Shown: positions 48,660 through 59,465 of the stretch, piece by piece
Numbering within the stretch: the first letter of the stretch is position 1
Layout of the letters: the number at the start of each line of letters is the position of its first letter
Assembly (NCBI GenBank): GCA_038501195.1
Contig: JBBPUQ010000002.1
Span: 6,339,001-6,403,000 of the forward strand
DNA from: Nemania diffusa
Lineage: Eukaryota > Ascomycota > Sordariomycetes > Xylariales > Xylariaceae
Reading direction: 5' to 3'
Length of the DNA: 64,000 nucleotides
The notes under the pieces: generated by a model
Told to the model about the DNA's origin: nothing
Databases searched by the model: none
Seen by the model: only the letters and a program-made list of their open reading frames with translations
Position numbers and translations under genes: made by a program

Positions 48660-50255
48660 ATGCCTCCAAGAAAACGAGGACGGCCCGTTCCGGCAGAGGC
48701 ACCACAACCAGAGCCCGAATCTGAAGCCGCAGCCTCCGACGATGAAAACGCCTCAAACCAGTCAGATCAAGATCACCCCTCAGACCCAGACCCAGACCCA
48801 GATCAAGAATCAGGTCAGAGAGAAACCGAGCAACCAGACTTCAAATTCTTCAACACGACATTCTCAACCTTCCGCGCCTCCCCGCTCTACACAGCCCAGA
48901 ACGCCCTCACCCCAGCGGGACTCCAGACCCTCTCTCGCCGTCTACGCGACACCCTCGTAGGCGACATCGTGCGCGGCGTGCAGGTGGGCCTCGAAGGCGA
49001 TGCCACGCTCGGTCGCCTGGGTGCGCTGGAAAGGGTCGAGTGGCGCGAATGTAGCCTAGGAACTCTCCTTCCTACCTTAGCGGATACAGAGGCAGAGGCA
49101 GAGGGGAGAGGAGAGAATGAAGGGCGCCGTCGTCGTGGCGGCGGTATACGAAGAGAGAGAGAAAGAGAAACGCGACCGAAAAAGGCCCCGCGTCTCCTGT
49201 GTCTGGAGCTTGAGTACGAGAGAGCTACTTTCAATGCCCTGATGCTGCCATCGCTCGATGACCGGGCGCAAGATGGGGATGAACCGTCGGGCCTACGGAA
49301 TCCTCCCTCATGGACGCAGAATATCGCAGGTTCGGGGGATCAATCAAGGGTAAACGACGAGGAAGACGCAAACAAGAACGAAGACTTCAGACACTTCCCC
49401 TTACTCCTCACGCGCATGCCCGCGCCACTCAAGGCCGTGCTGGTGGACTTCCTCTCGACCACCTTCGACTGCCGCATCAGCCCCCTGCACCTCGGCACGC
49501 GGACACTGGTGCGCAGCTGGGAGCGCTGGATCGAGGAGAGCGGCGTCAGTAGTAATAGTAGCAGGGGAAGGGTTCTAAACAAGGACGTTGCGCTCACGCT
49601 CGGCTTCCACCTCGAACAACCACAAACCCCCTCGGCCATAACGATGGCAACATCGGGGGCTTCAGCACCAAACGAACAACAGCACTCAGATCCGCCAGCA
49701 CCGCCCTTAGGCCTCAAGACCATCGACGTAATCGTGCCCGCCGACGAAGTCCGCCGCTTCCTCCGCGTCGGCAAGAAACCCACCACCCTCCCCTCCAACA
49801 CCAACAACCGCAAGAACCTAAAACGCCCCGCCGACCCAGCCTCGCAAGAGAAAGAGCGCCTGCGCCGCCGAAAACTCGGAGGCGGCAGAGACGAAGAGGG
49901 CTGGGGCTGGCGCGAGGAGATCTCCCACCCAACCCCAGAGCACGCAGACGAGCAGGACAGAAACCGACACGACACAGAGACCTTCCCCCAGCCCTTCACA
50001 GACGCGCTCGCAGCCTACCTGTCCCACCACCTCGCCCTCGACATCCACCACCCCGGCGTGCGCGTCACGCGCGTCGTCTGCGACGCCTTCGCGCTCTCCG
50101 AGGGCCGCGTCAAGGTCTTCGCGCCCCGCGGCGACAGCGACGGCGACGGCGCCGCGGCCGTCGAGACGTTTGTGCGCGACTTGGTCCGTAGGGCGAAGGG
50201 GCGGGAGTGGGGTTCTGCTGCGCTGCGCTTGGCGAATTTGAAGGTTGTTGCGTGA
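48660..50255 (+). CDS. fta1: Kinetochore protein, Fta1/CENP-L-like (Sim4/CCAN complex)
   Basis: Fta1 of fission yeast, Iml3 of budding yeast and CENP-L are subunits of the constitutive inner kinetochore. This intronless gene encodes 531 residues. It begins with a basic PRKRGRP patch and an acidic linker rich in Asp, Pro and Gln. The recognisable family region then starts at about residue 60 with FFNTTFSTFRASPLYTAQNALTP (read as two joined strands) followed by LQTLSRRLRDTLVGDIVRGV. A Glu/Arg-rich insert (about 140-175) precedes LLCLELEYERATFNALMLPS. A later strand, PLLLTRMPAPLKAVLVDFLS, is followed by TFDCRISPLHLGTRTLVRSWERW, typical of the CENP-L fold. The C-terminus carries several low-complexity basic and acidic spacers. 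The assignment comes from the first family block and the overall layout, and is reasonably secure. Confidence 0.8.
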   Translation: MPPRKRGRPVPAEAPQPEPESEAAASDDENASNQSDQDHPSDPDPDPDQESGQRETEQPDFKFFNTTFSTFRASPLYTAQNALTPAGLQTLSRRLRDTLVGDIVRGVQVGLEGDATLGRLGALERVEWRECSLGTLLPTLADTEAEAEGRGENEGRRRRGGGIRRERERETRPKKAPRLLCLELEYERATFNALMLPSLDDRAQDGDEPSGLRNPPSWTQNIAGSGDQSRVNDEEDANKNEDFRHFPLLLTRMPAPLKAVLVDFLSTTFDCRISPLHLGTRTLVRSWERWIEESGVSSNSSRGRVLNKDVALTLGFHLEQPQTPSAITMATSGASAPNEQQHSDPPAPPLGLKTIDVIVPADEVRRFLRVGKKPTTLPSNTNNRKNLKRPADPASQEKERLRRRKLGGGRDEEGWGWREEISHPTPEHADEQDRNRHDTETFPQPFTDALAAYLSHHLALDIHHPGVRVTRVVCDAFALSEGRVKVFAPRGDSDGDGAAAVETFVRDLVRRAKGREWGSAALRLANLKVVA

Positions 50256-50947
50256 TAGGTGGGCTTGTGCTTGTGCTGGGTTTGCCATGCAGGCGAGGAG
50301 GTTTGGCAGGGGTTTGGATGGGTTGGGAAAGGGGCATGTCTCGGTTCTAGGAGTATAAATGTACGGGATATGGATATGATACGATGGAGATGTTCTCTGT
50401 CTAAAGAAAGGTTGCAGAATGATACCCATTGCTGGTTTTTTATGATAACTCGAGTAGTGAAGCTGGAATCTTGAGATAAGATCGATGAAATTGAATACCT
50501 GTCACCCACCACAAACTGCAGGATATATAGCACAGCAGCGGTAACACCAACAAATGCGTCGTCGAGAGAGCAATAGAGTGAAACAACCCCTTAAAAACTA
50601 AGGTATCTTATTTGTCCATAGTATTTAGACACAGCGTATAGTCATACAAGCTAGTAGTCTAGATAATCCGTCAATCCATCCCATCCGCCAGTTGATGCAG
50701 TCAAAACAACAAAACAAGATCCTTAGGAATATGGACTGGTCCGATCCGATCCGATCCAGTATAATCTCTGGATTCCCCACCACAAAAAAAGGCTGTTGAT
50801 ATGAACAACAACACCAATCGAACAAATAATGCCTACTGTATGCAGTGCCACCGGACCTAGCCATCCAAACACCGCCCCAACTCCGGGGAGTTAATACTCC
50901 TTCTACGTGACCCATGTGGAACAAGCAAACAAATGCCAATGCGCTCG
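50256..50947. other. Convergent intergenic region
   Basis: This holds the 3' ends of the Fta1-like and Mbp1-like genes. A CCGATCCGATCCGATCC repeat lies near 50740-50757. No gene is seen. Confidence 0.55.
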
Positions 50948-53712
50948 TTATGCTATGGTGTCGACGCCACCGAGGAACCGCCTCACACGGCCAACTTCTA
51001 GCTCGCCTTTTTCGCTCTCGACAGCTCGTACGAGGCCATCCAGGACCGTATCCACCTCGTTTTCTGATGTCCCCGTACAGAGGGCTACCACCTTGCGGTA
51101 TTTGATTTCGATATCTTTGCTGCGGCTTTTCAGTGACGCCACGCCCGTTCTTGTGAGCTCTGTACGATTCTTAAGCGCTTGTATCCGAGCTCGTAAGACC
51201 GTAGCGCTAGGTATAGATCCGTCATCTTTCCGCTCTCCGCCGCCACCGAGCTCTGGGAGGGACTGAAGATCCGTCTCCCAGGATATGCTATTCGCGTCCA
51301 GGGGCCCTTGGCTCTGCTCGATCTTAGCGAGGCGTTTCTGCTCTTCCTCGCGCCCCCGTGTCAGGTTCACAACCTTCTGCCGAGTGAGTAGTTGTGATTT
51401 CGCCGCCGCCTGCAATGATTCTAGGGTCCTCCGAGCGTCATTAAGTTGTGTAGACGTAGATCGTAACGTAGCATGCAAGGCATCGATATCTGTTTGCTTC
51501 TTTTTTACTTCTGCTTGGAAGCTGTTGGAGGTTTCACTGAGGAGATGCGTGATGGCTAGTGCATGTGAGTAAAGGTCATCGTCAAAAGAAAAAAGGAAAA
51601 AAAAAGGCGAAGACTCACAAGTAATGACATCGTCACTGCTCTCACGGCTCATGTTGCCGCTTCCGACGATCTTCATGCTACCGCCATCCGCCACGTCGCC
51701 ATTGATGCCAGTCTCGCCACTCTCACAACCAACCCCGAAATCAGAAGGTCGCAATCCAGCTGCATTAGCTATGTTTGGATCTGCTCCCACCTCGAGCAAT
51801 TGTGATATGATGCTCCGATTGCCTACACGTGAGGCAATGCCAAGAGCAGTGTCGCCCGACTTGTCTTGCGCATTGACAATCTCACTCATAAACCGACCGA
51901 TGTTCATTCTTGGTACGGCTGCAGCACTACCACTGTTCGCTACTGTCGTTTGGCTACTAGGAGCACTCCCATGTCTTACCACCCATTCGAGGAGGCTCTC
52001 TAGATAATAGCGACTAGAATGACTTCGGCCTTTGACAGCGCTCGATAGAGCAATGTGATGTAAAACAGTGCGACCCCGCTTGTCCCGGATGTCAATAGTG
52101 TTGCCCAAAACATCCAGCAGCTCAGGAAACGATACTTGTTCTGAGTTGTTAGTCACTGCCGAGGCTCGCATTAAGGCTGTTTCTCCAGAGGCATTTACCC
52201 TGCAGGGATTTGCACCCGCTGAGATCAAGATGCGCAATAGAGACATGCGAGCCAACGTAGCGGCCCAATGTAAGGCAGTGTTGCTTGAGGCATCAATAGG
52301 TGAGTCGAGATCGATGGGACTTAATGACTGGAGAGCCTCGACGGGTACCTGGTCTGGCTCACTCGTCCCTTTATCCATGAACAGGCTCATGAGTAGACTA
52401 CGCTTGCGCTCGGCTTCTGGAGAGAGGTCGAAAGGTAAAGGAGGGAGGAAGTTAGCATCGGGATCATGCATGGTTATGCCAGCTTGGGCATAAACAAAAG
52501 AGTCATTTGGCTCTGTTGGCGATCCTGGATAGTTGTTGGCATACATTTCCATCGACTGCGAGGCATATCCGAAAGTGCTGTCGGCTGGCGTAACGATCCG
52601 TTGGCGTTTGCGTGGTGGTTCATCGCCTGCCAACAATTGCGTATTTTGTGAAGAATAGACTGGATCCATGGTTTGGCCATAGTCAGCCGAAGCGAAGCTC
52701 TGCTGCGAGTTGCCTGGAAAATCGTCCACATTCTGCATCGAGGATTGGCGACTAAAGCTCGGGGGTCTCGTCGGTCCATTGCGGCTCCTAGGACCCGGGG
52801 AATCGAACCGGGCCTTGCTAATAGCAGCGACCGCGTTGGATGCCGTGCTCGAGATATTCTTAAAAAATGTGCCCGACATGCCATTTGAACGCCCGTCATT
52901 GCCTGCGCTGTACATGCGTTTCCGCTGAGCCGCCATAGCTTGCTCTTTTGTGGGCGTGTTTAAATCACCTCTGCCAGCAACACCACCATCCTGTCCCATA
53001 TCGTAGGTGAGGAGCGGACGTAGTAGCTCCTCGACGTGGTACTGCTTGCACACCTCGACACCTCTCTCGAAACGAATCCAGGTGCCCTGGTACTTCCCAT
53101 AGCCGCCCTGGACTTTTTCGTGTTCGCCCGTCTGAATCTCCTTCTCCAAGATTTTAGTGCGCTTGCCTTTATCTATCCGGGCAACTTTTAATATCTGGGT
53201 GGCATTGAGCCAGCTATCGTTGCGGCGGCGCATTACAATCACGTCATTGACCTCCATTTCGTATACGTCGACACCGGAATACACAGCCTAGATAAAACGG
53301 GTTAATGCGCTGGGGCTCGCTGGGGTAGGATAACCGGGTAGACATAAAATAGGGTGCGACTGACCTTGTAGATGATCCGCGGGTGATCCTGGCCATTTCT
53401 CCTAGGGTGGTCAGGTAATTGGTGTCGAGAAAACTGTGACTGCGACTGAGGCTGACTCATGGTGTAAGATTGCTGAGAGGACGGTTGCGACTGTGGTTGG
53501 GACATGGCGAGATCTCTCCCAGCAGCATCAAAGCTACTACCTCGGCCGACTACGGCAATATTCGGTGGAGGTATCGCGGAGAAGGATCGCTGAGGGGCAC
53601 CCGAGGAGGGAGGACGGGAAGCTGAAGTAGGCGCAACGGCAGCCCCTAAAGCCGCGGTAGGGTCGGGGTTTGCAGGTTGCTGCGGACGAGCTGTGACGAT
53701 TGTTGAGGCCAT
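50948..53712 (-). CDS. MBP1: APSES transcription factor with ankyrin repeats, Mbp1-like
   Basis: Mbp1 pairs with Swi6 to form MBF, which drives G1/S gene expression. Three exons (53712-53365, 53287-51619, 51555-50948) join to 874 residues. The Ser/Gln/Pro-rich N-terminus leads into the APSES/KilA-N DNA-binding domain near residues 112-208, with VYEMEVNDVIVMRRRNDSW, LNATQILKVARIDKGKRTKI and GKYQGTWIRFERGVEVCKQY. Ankyrin repeats follow in the middle (NTALHWAATLARMSLLRILI, GETALMRAS, GRTVLHHIAL, GDTALGIASRVGNRSIISQL). The C-terminal third is a coiled coil (FQAEVKKKQTDIDALHATL onward) expected to bind the Swi6-type partner. The family usually has this order. The second intron is 63 bases and free of stops, so its removal is inferred from a GTGAGT donor, a CTAG acceptor and restoration of the family-like SITHLLSETS sequence. 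Confidence 0.92.
51556..51618 (-). other. Frame-preserving intron in the Mbp1-like gene
   Basis: GTGAGT at one end and CACTAG at the other bound 63 bases with no in-frame stop. Retained, they would insert 21 Phe- and Asp-rich residues between the ankyrin region and the coiled coil. Confidence 0.7.
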
Positions 53713-55988
53713 GAAGGGGGGTCACGTCACTCTGAAAATTACTCAATAGGGCTGAGAGAGTGCGAGAATAACGACGGGTCAGGCGCTATACGCGACTACT
53801 GGGATCGAGTACGAGTGCCAATGCGATTAGGTATGTCGGAAATGGCATCCACGAGAGACAAAACCTATGGTACGGTGTCGTCGGAGTAGGCTAACCTAGT
53901 GGCAGACACCTAGAAAATCAATATCAACTCTTAACAACTAGAGGATGTGGATCGAGGCCACACTGCGACTAGGTGAGGGAGGCGCATGAGACACGCAGTT
54001 GACTCGAACAAAGTGATAGCAGTGGTAAGACAGACGGAGATGCAGCAACATATGGCGCATACACACAGGCAGAGTCATAAAACTCAGGAGCAGCTATTGG
54101 CCGTGCTGCACGAAGCCAGGGAAGGGAGACAATGAAACAATGAACAATGAGGCAAGCGAGTGTGCATGTGGGTTTGCAGGCAGGTAGAGAGAAAATGTAC
54201 GTACTCACCGACGGTTGTACGGGATGCACCTATTGTGTGCAGTTGTGGTGCAGGCTCCTATGTACGTATAGGTTATGTAGGTCCGGGCAGGTAGAAGACA
54301 ACCAGGCTAGACCAGATGTTTGGCTGCTCCTTTGGTACATGGATGATAGAGGGAGGATAGTGTCGATGGGGAAAAAGGGAAAGGAGCTAGCGCAGAATTG
54401 TGTAAGTAGGTGCGTCCCTAAGGTAGGTAGGTATTGACAATGCGACAAGGAACTAACCCAGATAGACAAATGGTAATAGGAGTGGAGGTGAAGGATAGAA
54501 AGGGTGAGTGAAAAGTAAGTACTGAGAAGAGTTGAGGTAAAGGTAGGCTACCTAGATAGGTATCTATCTATCTAGTTACTAATAATTAAGAAAGTAAGTA
54601 AGTATGTGGTCTAGTTCCAATGCTGTCTAGCACATTGCAAATAAAACACATGTGAGAGAGATGCGAATGCAAGTTGTCGAGGTTACATACATACTCTGTA
54701 CCTTTAGGTAGGATATTGCTTGATGCCTGTAGCCCGAAGCCTGGGTATATCTAGGTACGTAGGAAGAAAAGAATAGGCAAGGGTGTGGAGTGTAAAGAGG
54801 TAAGTAAGGCAAGTAAATAGGTAGGTCTGTAAGAGGTATGAGAATGGTATGAGGCGACAATGTGACAGGTCTTGAAGCCCTCGAAGCGCCAGCAACAAAA
54901 CTCGTAAATGGCGGCTCGAAAGGGCAAGCAATCAAGCAAAATGCACAGGCTGCGATGGAACACCGATCCTGATCCTAATCTTAGCACCGCAGATTCAATT
55001 AAAGAACGGTATTGGGAATAGTGCAGCAACGCAGGCCGGGGGTTAAGACGTGTCACTTTCGTGTATGGGCGCGTAGAGTTGGCGCGTCCAGCTTGGTGAT
55101 CTTGGGGGCCTTGGGGGGCTTCGGGGGGGCCTGGTCGCGGTCGCAGAAGGTTAATTGTGTTAATTGTGTCGGTAGGTGTACGCGGGCAAGGGGGGGAAGC
55201 AAGGTCTCTCCATCCCCAGGTCGCCAAATAGTGTATTTTTCCCGCAGCAGGCCTGTAATGAGCAATTGATACCCGATTACCGATCCGATCCGATAAAAGA
55301 TTGTCAAGATGAAGAGACGCGATAGCCCAAAGGAGAAGTAGTAGTGGATGCGTCCTGCAAGCGAGCATGGGCGCCTGCGCGTAGTGCAGCCAGTGCAGGC
55401 CCCACAATCCAATTAGTTTTTTTTTCTATGCCAATTGAATACGGCGCTTACCCTTACTGCATACCATCAGGCGATTTTGGGACAGAGAACCTCCTTAATA
55501 CAGACTAGATTCCTACTTGCATACAGGGAGGTGAATTGACATACTTATATGAAGTCACGCGCACAAGCTTACGGAATGCAACTAGATAGCTAAATTCACT
55601 CGCAATATCAACCATTTTGTGGCACGATGTTGTGCATTGATTCGATTATAGTGTACCGGGTCGCAAATATGACACAGGAGCTACCAATCCGGGCTGTGAG
55701 GTTAATAAGTAGAATAAGAACAAGCAATAAGCACTCTCCCACAGAGTACCTAGACAGCCGGGTTATTAAAAAATAAATGTGCACTTACTTCAATGTCCAC
55801 TTTTTATCGGTAAGCTCCTTGCGCACATGCACCTACATACCTACCTAGGTCGGTACCTACACAAGTCTGTGTTTGCTTTTATCTTATCTAATCTACCTAA
55901 TTAAGTACGTACGCAAGTACCTACTGTAGCAGGTATCTAACACCCATTATTATCACCTGAAATCATGCAATTTTAACAATAAGTCGGA
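53713..55988. promoter_or_regulatory. Long divergent promoter region with dense TACCTA/TAGGTA motifs
   Basis: This 2.3 kb region separates the Mbp1-like and LYR-protein genes. TAGGTA and TACCTA motifs recur many times, clustering near 54417-54570, 54700-54830 and 55840-55930, partly as GTACCTAC palindromes. The long leader of the cell-cycle factor probably occupies the left half. A 218-codon minus-strand frame near 55407-54751 has no recognisable features. No gene is supported. Confidence 0.5.
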
Positions 55989-57143
55989 ATGCCTCTCCAG
56001 ATCCCCCATCCCTCTACTACTCTCCATCTCTACCGACATCTTCTTCGGGAATCCACCTATCTCCCAGTTCTCTGCCGGCCATGGATTACGGCCCGTATCA
56101 AGCAACGATTCCGTGACCGTCGCGAAAAAGAACCAGTGACACCTTATGTCAAACAGGCGCATGCCTCTCTCCAGTTTATGCGCTCCGCCAACGCCGGCCA
56201 TGTTAGGCGTTTGGAACGCCTCTGCCTCATGGCCACCGGTCGTGTCGGCAAGCGAAGGCGCATATTAGCCACCTCCCAACTTGGCAACAGTCTACCGACA
56301 GATACCGCCGAACTCGAACAATCTCGCCTCGAAGCAGTACGCGAGACTTCCGGCTCGAACCATACCCCCGGCGCCAGATATGCCAGAGATGATGATGATG
56401 CTGCTATTGCTGCTGCTGCTGCTGCTCCGTCGTCGCACAAGCCAGACTGGCTTGAAAACTGGTCTCTCGACATGATCACCGCCATTGCTAAGTCCCAGCA
56501 TGCCCAGCAAACCAGCAATTGGCCCCAGACCATGCGCCGCAGCTTAGACACCAAGAATATCCTCAGCGGTAAGAACTGCTTCGATCGGCCCTATAGCCCT
56601 AAGCTACTTCGGAATAAGCTGAAAAAGCATTGGGCCGGCGTTCTCCATCAACTACTACCTCCACTACCCCAGGGCGAATGGGACCATTTAGCATCTCTGG
56701 TGAAGGGCGATGCGAACGTCCCCGAGTTGGCAATCCCCACTAGAAGACCCGTCGCTCAGCCGCTTCAGGACAGCGATCCTAACTTGGCGAGCAGTGAATG
56801 GGATTGGTCCCAGCATGTGCTGAAGCCCGCACGTGTCATCGAGAGAGGAAGTTCCCGCCAGCGGAAGAGTCTCACGGGGAAAGAAGACCAGGACCCTCGA
56901 GGCCATGGAAACCCCATTGGCACACGGGTCATCGGCCCGCGGAAGCTCCAGCGCATCTACGGTCGTATCTGGACCATGTCGCCTATAATTAAAAAACCTC
57001 CTGGAAAGCGGAATTGGTCCGTGTCTTGGGGGCAGAACGAGCGAAGGATCTCAGCTCCGTCGACTAAAGATCTTCCATTCTTCGAGGGTGTCACAGACGA
57101 TGGAAAGGTATTACCAAAGGAATCAACGTCACACAAGGGATGA
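55989..57143 (+). CDS. LYR-motif protein, Cup1-like
   Basis: LYR proteins are small mitochondrial factors that act in iron-sulfur transfer and respiratory-complex assembly; the fungal Cup1-like group has a longer tail and a less defined role. This intronless gene encodes 384 residues. The LYR motif is at residues 13-21 (HLYRHLLRE), followed by the typical STYLP and a basic helix, ITARIKQRFRDRR. A second helix, AHASLQFMRSANAGHVRRLE, fits the three-helix LYR fold. A DDDDAAIAAAAAA run near residues 137-150 is encoded by GAT/GCT trinucleotides. The remaining C-terminal part is basic with several Trp residues and no known domain. The start codon directly precedes the fold, so no long mitochondrial presequence is visible. 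Confidence 0.82.
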   Translation: MPLQIPHPSTTLHLYRHLLRESTYLPVLCRPWITARIKQRFRDRREKEPVTPYVKQAHASLQFMRSANAGHVRRLERLCLMATGRVGKRRRILATSQLGNSLPTDTAELEQSRLEAVRETSGSNHTPGARYARDDDDAAIAAAAAAPSSHKPDWLENWSLDMITAIAKSQHAQQTSNWPQTMRRSLDTKNILSGKNCFDRPYSPKLLRNKLKKHWAGVLHQLLPPLPQGEWDHLASLVKGDANVPELAIPTRRPVAQPLQDSDPNLASSEWDWSQHVLKPARVIERGSSRQRKSLTGKEDQDPRGHGNPIGTRVIGPRKLQRIYGRIWTMSPIIKKPPGKRNWSVSWGQNERRISAPSTKDLPFFEGVTDDGKVLPKESTSHKG

Positions 57144-57271
57144 GGGCGACTGAAAGGTATTTTCTTGGTGTTTTCTCCGCATGTTTTACACACCAACCTA
57201 TTTTTCCGCGACATCCAGTATCGGTTTCCCGCACTATACTCTACCCCCTTTTTTTTTCTGCCTTTTCATCC

Positions 57272-57957
57272 TTAATCTAACAAAGACGCCAGTTCAGTCA
57301 AGCCCTTGCCCTCAACCCGCATGCCGACCCATTCGTTCATGGGATTGGCGCCGATAGACTCGTAGAACCTAATGCTTGGCTCGTTCCATTTGAGCACGCT
57401 CCAGTCAAGCCGTCCCCCATCCATGGCGACAACCTCCTTGGCCAGCTCGACCAGCAGCCTCTTACCGTATTTCTTTTTCCTCTCGCTCGGGCGTACATAC
57501 AAGTCCTCAACTAGATGGTTGATTATCAGAATTGCCCCGCTGCCAAAGGAGATAGCTAGGCATACTCACGGTAGATACCAGCCTTGGCACGCCAGGTACT
57601 GTAGTTGTAAAAGTATAAGGCCATCCCTGCAGGCTCGTCTTTCTCGTTAAAAAGCAAGAGACAGCGTGATGGGCGTGTCCGAGTTATAGGCTCGGTGTTA
57701 GGAGCGGTCGAGGTAGACTCCACATTGTCGGGTGCAAAGGCTATAGTAGCATCGAGCGAGGCCTCGGTAGCTTCAACGGCGTCCAGTTCGTGCTCGTAGT
57801 CGGCCAACTCGCGAATCAGCTGTAGGATAAATGGTATGTCTAAGTCAGGGCATTGCGATCAGTAATCATCCTCAGCAGCAATAGGGTCCCCACCAAGGTG
57901 GTATATGCAAATACCTTCTCGGCGGGCATGCCGAACTTTGCAAGGAGCTGTCGCCAT
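57272..57957 (-). CDS. GNAT acetyltransferase, diamine-acetyltransferase-like
   Basis: GNAT enzymes move an acetyl group from acetyl-CoA to an amine; this one resembles the spermidine/spermine-type (SSAT-like) branch. Three exons (57957-57915, 57839-57570, 57510-57272) join to 183 residues. The first exon gives a short strand, KVRHARRED across the splice, followed by IPFILQLIRELADYEHELDA, the usual N-terminal helix pair. The central strands include RCLLLFNEKDEPAGMALYFY and YSTWRAKAGIYLEDLYVRP. The acetyl-CoA loop reads RKKKYGKRLLVELAKE, a slightly altered version of the usual R/Q-x-x-G-x-G/A pattern. The C-terminal WNEPSIRFYESIGA block, with its conserved Asn and Tyr, closes the fold. The first exon was chosen because it completes the fold in phase. 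The substrate is inferred only from family style. Confidence 0.88.
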
Positions 57958-58692
57958 CTTAAGATAGGGGTATAAGTTGACGGAGAGATGTATGAGTAAC
58001 TCCAGCCAGGCGGGTGAATAAGCCAGAGAGTCTGGGGGGCCTTGTTTGGATATCAGAGAGCGAGCATGAATCACTGAATAGAGAGAAATGACTGCATCAG
58101 ATACTCGTCTATAAGTTAATAAATACGCAAACCTTCTACCTATTTCTTCTTTACTCTACGCGCGCCCTTGGCTCTACTTGAGGAGCGGAAGGAGATGAGC
58201 TGCTTCAGTCGCCCGTCGACGGCCGCCGTTACCGGATTTCCACCCATCAGGGCGGGCAAAAGCGGGGCTGTGGGAACCTTTACTACGCTAAGTATTACAT
58301 GCATCTTAGCAGTGTAGATATCTATCTCGTGCCCGGCTCTGCCCGGCATTAGGTACCTACCTACTCACGCAAACGGTAAACGTAGGACTCAATACAACGA
58401 TCAACCTAAAATGAACATTTCTCACTAACTAAAGTAAAGATGGAAAAATATTCAAGTTCAAGAATACTAATTAACCACCCTAGCGTATTATATGGCCGAT
58501 ATATTCCCTAAAGCCTGCTGGACGGAAAGGAAGATCTCCATCACGTATTTAACGAGAGGTACGATTTCAAAGGTATACCTACCTTCCGAGATACACCTTT
58601 CCCATCCCAATACTCTCTCCAAAATAGGAAGCAAAGAAGAATTTGCAACGAAGCCCCCCTTGCTCAACCCCACAACCCATGTCCCCTTACCC
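57958..58692. other. Intergenic region with an unassigned small coding-like exon
   Basis: It lies between the GNAT start and the 3' end of the secreted-protein gene. Most of it is AT-rich; one GC-richer minus-strand stretch is listed separately. Confidence 0.5.
58140..58412 (-). other. Possible small two-exon gene or last exons of an unknown gene
   Basis: The minus-strand stretch 58276-58140 is GC-richer than its flanks and reads PPLLPALMGGNPVTAAVDGR, then a Lys/Arg-rich tail ending ARRVKKK before a stop. It could be preceded across a GTGAGT..CCCACAG intron by a 37-base exon reading VDRCIESYVYRL, in phase, which itself follows a TTTTAG acceptor. No start codon or upstream exon was found. The basic tail suggests a small nucleic-acid- or ribosome-associated protein, but that is a guess and no family was recognised. 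Confidence 0.3.
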
Positions 58693-59465
58693 TCAAACCA
58701 AGCGAAACGGCAGCGCAGGCGCAACAGTCCTCAGCGTAACCGGCACCAGCCCGCTGCCCGCCTCCGTGACGTTCCACTGCAGCGCCCACGTCCTCGCCGG
58801 CCCGGCGGGCACGGCGTACCACAGGTCGTGGAGCGAGCCGTCGGCGCTCTGGTGCAGGGCCGTGGCGCCGTAGAAGACGAAGCCGGCCGTGTCCGCGTCC
58901 GCGTCGGGGGGGTCCGAGGGCGAGGTCTTGCTCGTGAAGCCCACGCGGCGCGACGGCGAGGTCGACGAGGGCACGAAGAAGGCCTTGTTCGACCACGAGG
59001 GGATCCCCCGGCCCGACTTCGTGTCGGGGTTGCCGAGGAGCGCGTTGTTGGGGCCTGTGGTGACTGTGGGGGGGGCACGGTGAGTATGTAGGTAGCCGGC
59101 GAGAGATAGGAGATGGGAGATGGCAGGTGGTAGTAGTAGGTAGGCTATGGTAGAGCAAGGTAGAGTAGAGTAAAGCGTCGCTCTAACTTACACAGCACGA
59201 TGGCGGCTTCGTCGTCGTCCGTCTGGGTCTGGTCACCGACGTAGGCGACGTCTTCGTGCGCTCAGTGTTAGTAGCCAGTTCAGTCCATCGTAGTCGTTGA
59301 CCGTGGCTCACCATTGGAATAGAAGATCTGCGCGCCGCCGATGCCGCTTCCGTAGGCGTAGAGCCCGAATTGGCCGCTGGGCGCGGCGACTGCCTTGGTT
59401 CCCAGCACGCCGCCCAGGGCGAGGCGTGATCCGAAGACCATAAGGAGAGCTTGGTATCCCAACAT
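58693..59465 (-). CDS. Predicted secreted protein of unknown function
   Basis: Three exons (59465-59312, 59251-59192, 59063-58693) join in frame to 194 residues. The N-terminus is hydrophobic (LLMVFGSRLALGGVLG) and ends in AVA before APSGQFG, which looks like a signal-peptide cleavage site near residue 27. The mature part begins with a Gly/Tyr-rich strand, FGLYAYGSGIGGAQIFYSN, then DVAYVGD and an acidic DDDE patch. The last exon carries a TTGPNNALLGN loop and several aromatic beta strands (AGFVFYGATALHQ, HDLWYAVPAG, WALQWNVTEAG). There are few cysteines, so it is not a classic disulfide-rich effector. A sandwich-like extracellular or wall-associated protein is plausible. Splice sites are GTGAGC, GTAAGT and a CTAAC branch before AAG. 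The family was not recognised. Confidence 0.75.

Noticed and set aside
52793..52812. GGAATCGAACCGG, resembling a tRNA B box
   Set aside because: It lies inside the well-supported coding sequence of the Mbp1-like gene and has no tRNA context.
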